DNA from: JADFXI01 sp963784135
GTDB lineage: Bacteria; Nitrospirota; Thermodesulfovibrionia; Thermodesulfovibrionales; Dissulfurispiraceae
NCBI GenBank assembly: GCA_963784135.1
Contig: CAWAQG010000012.1
Coordinates: forward strand, 248,001 to 312,000
Length of the DNA: 64,000 nt
Reading direction: 5' to 3'
Position 1 is the stretch's first letter. Every line of letters starts with the position of its first letter. The notes below the pieces were generated by a model. The model was given only the letters and a program-made list of their open reading frames with translations. It was not told the origin of the DNA and ran no database searches. Below are positions 60,379 through 64,000 of the stretch, piece after piece. The translations under genes and the position numbers were made by a program.

Positions 60379-62298
60379 ATGGAAACATCCATTCCCGAAA
60401 TATACAATGGCGTTAATAACGGAATGTCGACGATTGCGAATTATAGTTCTTATATTGAGACTCTTTACGCCTTGGTTGCAATCGTCAGCTTCATCTGGAT
60501 AATTATTGACTTCAAGGGTACCGCCGCCCTTGTCAGCAACCTGCGAAATCATTTCTTTACCATTTTTTTTATATGGTTTTTTTTTGGCAGCGGCGCTATA
60601 ACATCAGATGTTACTGTAACGTTGGATAACCTGGATGGCAGTACGACAGCTATGACATACCAAATGGCTCCCGGGTTCAAGTATACAACCGCTGTTATAA
60701 ATTCAGTAGCTGGATGGGCCAAGGGCGCTATCGGTAGAGTATCAATGAGCAAATTTAGTATAGATGTCGGTGCAAAGCCATTTGCCACTGAAAAATACAC
60801 AATGAAATTAGGTCAGGTCCAACAGATGATCACCCAGGCAGCAAAAAACCCGGAGTTTGCTGATAAAAATAAGTTCTACTATGCAAATTGTCTTAACGAG
60901 CAGTATTATCAGGCGAATCCTCCCAAAAATAGTTATGATATATACGGACCCGGCTATGTTCGGACCAGCCCCCCGCCTAACCCGCAGTGTTTGGATACTG
61001 CAACCGCTCTTACTAATATGGAACAGACCTCGATACAGAAGATAGCCAGTCAAACGGGTATGAATCCAACTGATATTGCAGGCGCTGATCCCAGGACCTG
61101 GGCGCAGCGCACCTGGGACAGCACTGTAGGAAAACTCTCTCCCTCGAACATTGCAATAGCTGTGGCCGAAGCTATTGCGAGTGTAGTCCTGAGGTATTAC
61201 GCATTAATTCCCTATGCTATTGCTTACATATATTCCAAAGCGCTGCCCTTTTTCCTCGGCATTATTAATCAGATGTATGTCACCATGTTTCCTATTATCG
61301 TTGCCATGGCAATGCTGCCGGGAAGATGGAAGGGGATAGTCACCTATTTTGAAGGATATCTCTGGCTTGCATTTATACCTGTAGTTGTTGCAGCAGTCGA
61401 TTTTTCCGGTATGGGACTAACGGGCATAGCACAGGATTTATTGAGCCTTCCTGCTACGATGCTTATGTTCGCCAAAATCACAATTGTGCTTTCTGCTCCC
61501 GCGATAACTTCTTTGCTGCTTTTCGGTCAGCGGTCAGCCCGCATCGGTTCATCCAGTGCGGCAAGCAGCGCTGCCTATGGCGCCGCGGCAGCGGTGAGAG
61601 GAGCGGTCAGGTCGGTAATTGGGCCATCCGGCAAAGGCGGCCATGGAAGCGGCGGAGGCGGTCCGCATGGGCCGGCGGGAAATATTCTCGACGGCGGCGG
61701 AGGCTGGGGGGGCGGCAACGTGGTGGCCAGTACCGGCGGCAGGGGGCAGCCGCCGGCCGGCTCCCCTGTTACAACAGCGGCAAGCAATTATGAAATGCAC
61801 AAAGGCAACAGCGAAGCTTTTAACAATGCGCTGGCTGCGGTCACCGGCGATAATTCGGCGTCATCTCCGGACTATGCTGCTACCCAGATGGTATCAGGCC
61901 ATATTAAAGGCGGCAGGAACGGTGGCGAACCGGGAGGCGCCTTTAAAAGTATTTCACCGGAGTTGCTGCAGTCTGGCGTGACCGCCCAAGTGCGGGACAG
62001 CGCTTCCGGCTCCTGGAATAGTGTGCAAATGAAGGCGGGTGCAGACGGCAGGGTGAGTTTTTCAAAACCGGAAGGCGGCACTGCAGCAGATGGGGTGATG
62101 GCGGCAAGACTCAACAGTGCCGGTAAAGGAGAGACATTTGCGGCAAGAACAGCTGTTGACGGATATAAATTCAGCTATCTCCCCGGCGGCGGCGCAAATG
62201 TGGCAAAGCTCAGATGGGGAAATGTGATGAGCTCTGAAAATAAGTATGGAGGGGATTTATATGATTTTCTAAGCAGGGAGCAGAAAAAGTTTGTATAA
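60379..62298 (+). CDS. traG: TraG-like membrane protein (F-type)
   Basis: F TraG has an N-terminal membrane domain for pilus assembly and a C-terminal periplasmic domain for mating-pair stabilisation. The 639-residue product has helices at about residues 30-75, then a periplasmic loop with two cysteines, and a cluster of four helices (residues about 265-385, YAIAYIYSKALPFFLGIINQ). A Gly/Ala-rich tail of about 250 residues follows (GGGGWGGGN). It is shorter than F TraG (938), lacking much of the C-terminal part. Confidence 0.75.
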   Translation: METSIPEIYNGVNNGMSTIANYSSYIETLYALVAIVSFIWIIIDFKGTAALVSNLRNHFFTIFFIWFFFGSGAITSDVTVTLDNLDGSTTAMTYQMAPGFKYTTAVINSVAGWAKGAIGRVSMSKFSIDVGAKPFATEKYTMKLGQVQQMITQAAKNPEFADKNKFYYANCLNEQYYQANPPKNSYDIYGPGYVRTSPPPNPQCLDTATALTNMEQTSIQKIASQTGMNPTDIAGADPRTWAQRTWDSTVGKLSPSNIAIAVAEAIASVVLRYYALIPYAIAYIYSKALPFFLGIINQMYVTMFPIIVAMAMLPGRWKGIVTYFEGYLWLAFIPVVVAAVDFSGMGLTGIAQDLLSLPATMLMFAKITIVLSAPAITSLLLFGQRSARIGSSSAASSAAYGAAAAVRGAVRSVIGPSGKGGHGSGGGGPHGPAGNILDGGGGWGGGNVVASTGGRGQPPAGSPVTTAASNYEMHKGNSEAFNNALAAVTGDNSASSPDYAATQMVSGHIKGGRNGGEPGGAFKSISPELLQSGVTAQVRDSASGSWNSVQMKAGADGRVSFSKPEGGTAADGVMAARLNSAGKGETFAARTAVDGYKFSYLPGGGANVAKLRWGNVMSSENKYGGDLYDFLSREQKKFV

Positions 62299-62328
62299 GG
62301 CGGCTTTTCCTCAAACAGGAAGGTATCT

Positions 62329-62535
62329 ATGGCGAGCCAATTAAGAGATGAAGACCGGAGAAAAGAACTCGGCAAGATGTTCATGGATGTCGCCAAATTC
62401 CTGGCTACAGTAGGGCTGATTGGCGGCATCCTCACAAACAAATTAACATTTATTAATGGATTAGTTATAATTGTTGTAGTAGTGATTCTGTTGATATTGG
62501 CTTTTTTTACTATACCGCCCAAGGGAGGAGGCTAA
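62329..62535 (+). CDS. Small two-helix membrane protein, unknown
   Basis: A 68-residue product with two predicted helices (MFMDVAKFLATVGLIGGILT and LVIIVVVVILLILAFFTI). No family recognised. It follows traG and is followed 1 base later by another tiny membrane gene, as an operon tail. Confidence 0.6.
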   Translation: MASQLRDEDRRKELGKMFMDVAKFLATVGLIGGILTNKLTFINGLVIIVVVVILLILAFFTIPPKGGG

Positions 62536-62536
62536 C

Positions 62537-62641
62537 ATGTCTGATGGTGCATACGTGATACTTGCAGGTCTTGTGCTGATTGCATTGGTCTTTTTCATTA
62601 AGTCTTACCGTCAGGACCATCCTAAAAAGAAGTCGAAGTAA
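62537..62641 (+). CDS. Tiny single-helix membrane protein
   Basis: A 34-residue frame (MSDGAYVILAGLVLIALVFF, then a basic KSYRQDHPKKKSK tail) with ATG 62537 preceded by GGGAGGAGG. Topology is one helix with a positive cytoplasmic end. Too short for a family call, but the ribosome site and close spacing support translation. Confidence 0.55.
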   Translation: MSDGAYVILAGLVLIALVFFIKSYRQDHPKKKSK

Positions 62642-62716
62642 GAGGCGACCGTTACTCTATAATATAGAGGGCTCTCCCTTTTTCCCACCGTCCTTTTAAC
62701 CATAAACTTCTGACCC

Positions 62717-62728
62717 GAAGTAATATTA
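62717..62728 (+). promoter_or_regulatory. Block-start motif copy 6 (GAAGTAATATTA)
   Basis: GAAGTAATATTA ends 3 bases before the GTG of the lytic transglycosylase gene. If this is a promoter core, the transcript from here would start inside the gene; a regulator or recombination site would fit better. Confidence 0.4.
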
Positions 62729-62731
62729 AGA

Positions 62732-63262
62732 GTGAGACAATATCTTTTATTTTTGTTTTTTGCCATCAGCCTTTCGCCAATTCCATTTGCAGGCGCGGAG
62801 CAGGATATACATGAAATAATCAGCGACGCTCAGTATAAGGCCGCTGCACGCTTTCAGGTGCCGGTTGAACTCCTGAACGCCATCAAGCAGGTAGAGAGCA
62901 ACGGTCACCCCTGGGCGCTATGTGTAAATCTGGGAAACGGCAAAAGCATGCCAATTTATCCGGCAACATATTATGAAGCGGTCCAATACCTGTCCCGATT
63001 AAGCACTGATAATATTGATGTAGGCCCCTGGCAGGTCAATTATCATTACATAGGCAAAAGGCTGGGAGTAACAAAAATCCAGATGCTGGACCCTTATGTA
63101 TCCTCACTGCTGGCAGCCTACAAGCTCTCAAGCGAAATTGCTGCGCGCGGGTATACCTGGCATGCAGTGGGCAATTATCACAGCTATAACCTGCTCAAGA
63201 AAATAAAATATGTCACATCGGTCAAGAAACAACTGGCTAAAGACGGCTTTAAGGTGAATTGA
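62732..63262 (+). CDS. Lytic transglycosylase (R64 PilT-like)
   Basis: The 176-residue protein has a signal peptide (cut near PFAGA) and an SLT domain with catalytic Glu in LLNAIKQVESNGHPWALCVN and the later GPWQVNYHYIGKR and AVGNYHSYN motifs. It opens the peptidoglycan for pilus or secretion assembly, like R64 PilT or VirB1. The GTG start gives a complete signal peptide. The stop is 6 bases before the next ATPase gene. Confidence 0.9.
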   Translation: MRQYLLFLFFAISLSPIPFAGAEQDIHEIISDAQYKAAARFQVPVELLNAIKQVESNGHPWALCVNLGNGKSMPIYPATYYEAVQYLSRLSTDNIDVGPWQVNYHYIGKRLGVTKIQMLDPYVSSLLAAYKLSSEIAARGYTWHAVGNYHSYNLLKKIKYVTSVKKQLAKDGFKVN

Positions 63263-63268
63263 AGAAAA

Positions 63269-64000
63269 ATGGCTGCAGTGTTAACTGAGACCCATCATGG
63301 TATTGAGGAAATCCTTTCAATCGGAGTTGAGGACGGTGTGAGCGATATTCATCTTACCGAACTGAGCCGGCCGGTATTTCGTATCGATGGAGATTTGGTG
63401 AGGAGTGATCTTGAGTCTGTGGACATTTCAGATATGAACAGGTTCCTGGATAATGTTATCCCAGCCGGTTTTTCCGGCAAAGACGGAGACTTTTCATTCA
63501 CCTTCGCAAAGAGAAGATGGAGGGGTAACTACTTTCATTCCAATGGGAAGAGGCTTTCGATTGCGCTTCGGCTGCTTCCCCTTCAAATACCCGATGTTGA
63601 GGCTCTGGGTCTGCCGGCGAGCTTCAACCGGATAGCAGACATGAAAAACGGCATGGTGCTGGTGACAGGGCCTACAGGAAGCGGCAAGTCCACCACTATC
63701 GCAGCCATGATTAAGCATATGCTCGGGATAAAAAGTATACATCTTATAACAATAGAAAACCCTGTAGAGTATCTATTTGAAAGCACCAATTATTCTGTGG
63801 TAAATCAACGGGAGATAGGAAGCGATACCGATGATGTTTCCGATGCCCTCAAGTATGCCTTGCGGCAAGACCCTGATGTAATACTGGTGGGGGAGATACG
63901 GGATACTGAAACGGCGAGGCTCGCGGTTAATGCTGCGGAGACCGGGCATCTTGTCTTCGCGACATTGCATACTATAAATGTTGTCGAGACGGTAAACCGT
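63269..64000 (+). CDS. PilT-type retraction ATPase, runs off right edge
   Basis: The frame from ATG 63269 is open to the window edge (244 codons). It has the PilT N-terminal domain (EDGVSDIHLTELSRPVFRID), Walker A VTGPTGSGKSTT, Asp box LITIENPVEYLF, Walker B DPDVILVGEIRDTET and a His box (LVFATLHT). All motifs are canonical, unlike the PilQ-like and DotB-like ATPases in the pilus block. It should power pilus retraction. The C-terminus is missing here. Confidence 0.92.
   Translation, partial: MAAVLTETHHGIEEILSIGVEDGVSDIHLTELSRPVFRIDGDLVRSDLESVDISDMNRFLDNVIPAGFSGKDGDFSFTFAKRRWRGNYFHSNGKRLSIALRLLPLQIPDVEALGLPASFNRIADMKNGMVLVTGPTGSGKSTTIAAMIKHMLGIKSIHLITIENPVEYLFESTNYSVVNQREIGSDTDDVSDALKYALRQDPDVILVGEIRDTETARLAVNAAETGHLVFATLHTINVVETVNR

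Noticed and set aside
35650..64000. Dot/Icm-type (I-type) secretion system
   Set aside because: The thin-pilus genes recall R64, but core genes match TraL, E, K, B, V, U, F, H and G of the F type; no DotA, DotG, DotH or IcmL-like protein was recognised.

Overview
The window looks like a chromosomal segment of a Gram-negative, probably anaerobic or microaerophilic bacterium. The evidence is a complete 14-gene NADH:quinone oxidoreductase operon, rubrerythrin, an A-type flavoprotein, a NosL-type copper protein and envelope secretion parts. The flavour (stand-alone nuoC and nuoD, stress flavoproteins, many hairpin repeats in and between genes) resembles Nitrospirota or Desulfobacterota genomes, but no taxonomic marker is present, so this is an inference. 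No tRNA, rRNA or CRISPR array was seen.

Region 1 (1-6.4 kb): two tandem, minus-strand paralogues of a polytopic membrane protein (the complete one carries eight TPR repeats; the other runs off the left edge), trpC, and an IS1182-like insertion sequence with perfect 33-bp ends. Region 2 (6.4-21.4 kb): nuoABCDEFGHIJKLMN, with a good sigma70-like promoter, one apparent single-base deletion in nuoG, and repeat elements between nuoA/B, nuoB/C, nuoH/I, nuoJ/K and nuoL/M. Region 3 (21.4-31.2 kb): a Crp-like fragment, a histidine kinase split by one stop codon, and a mostly minus-strand cluster for radical-SAM, redox and oxygen/NO defence (radical SAM, AhpD-like, FMN reductase, rubrerythrin, FprA, haem c lipoprotein, flavin reductase, DUF2318). 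It ends with an unusual NosL/outer-membrane-barrel fusion. Region 4 (31.2-35.7 kb): a mobile-element control module (IrrE-like protein, XRE regulator with a 24-bp dyad nearby, ParB-like protein, sigma-like protein, tandem OB-fold protein).

Region 5 (35.7-64 kb, open to the right) is the most interesting part. An F-type conjugative secretion system (RAQPRD protein, TraA-like pilin, TraL, E, K, B, V, then TraU, F, H, G) is interleaved with an R64/TCP-like type IVb pilus system (secretin, PilP/PilO-like proteins, two prepilins, PilR, three secretion ATPases, lytic transglycosylase) and a glycine-rich secreted protein. No VirB4/TraC ATPase, coupling protein, relaxase or prepilin peptidase lies in the window. 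The locus is cut into blocks; each block starts just after a conserved motif (GAAAGTAATATTTTA-like), and accessory cargo (Uma2, YefM/YoeB, BrnT/antitoxin, ParD/ParE, gene remnants) lies just before four of the six motifs.

Across the window there are several families of 7-nt-periodic repeats, most with inverted arms (units like CGTGAAW, CAAGGGG, GCCTATW; possibly ACGCAAW without inverted arms). They occur between genes and also inside reading frames, where they are translated in frame and supply the 5' ends of traK, a pilin gene and pilR.
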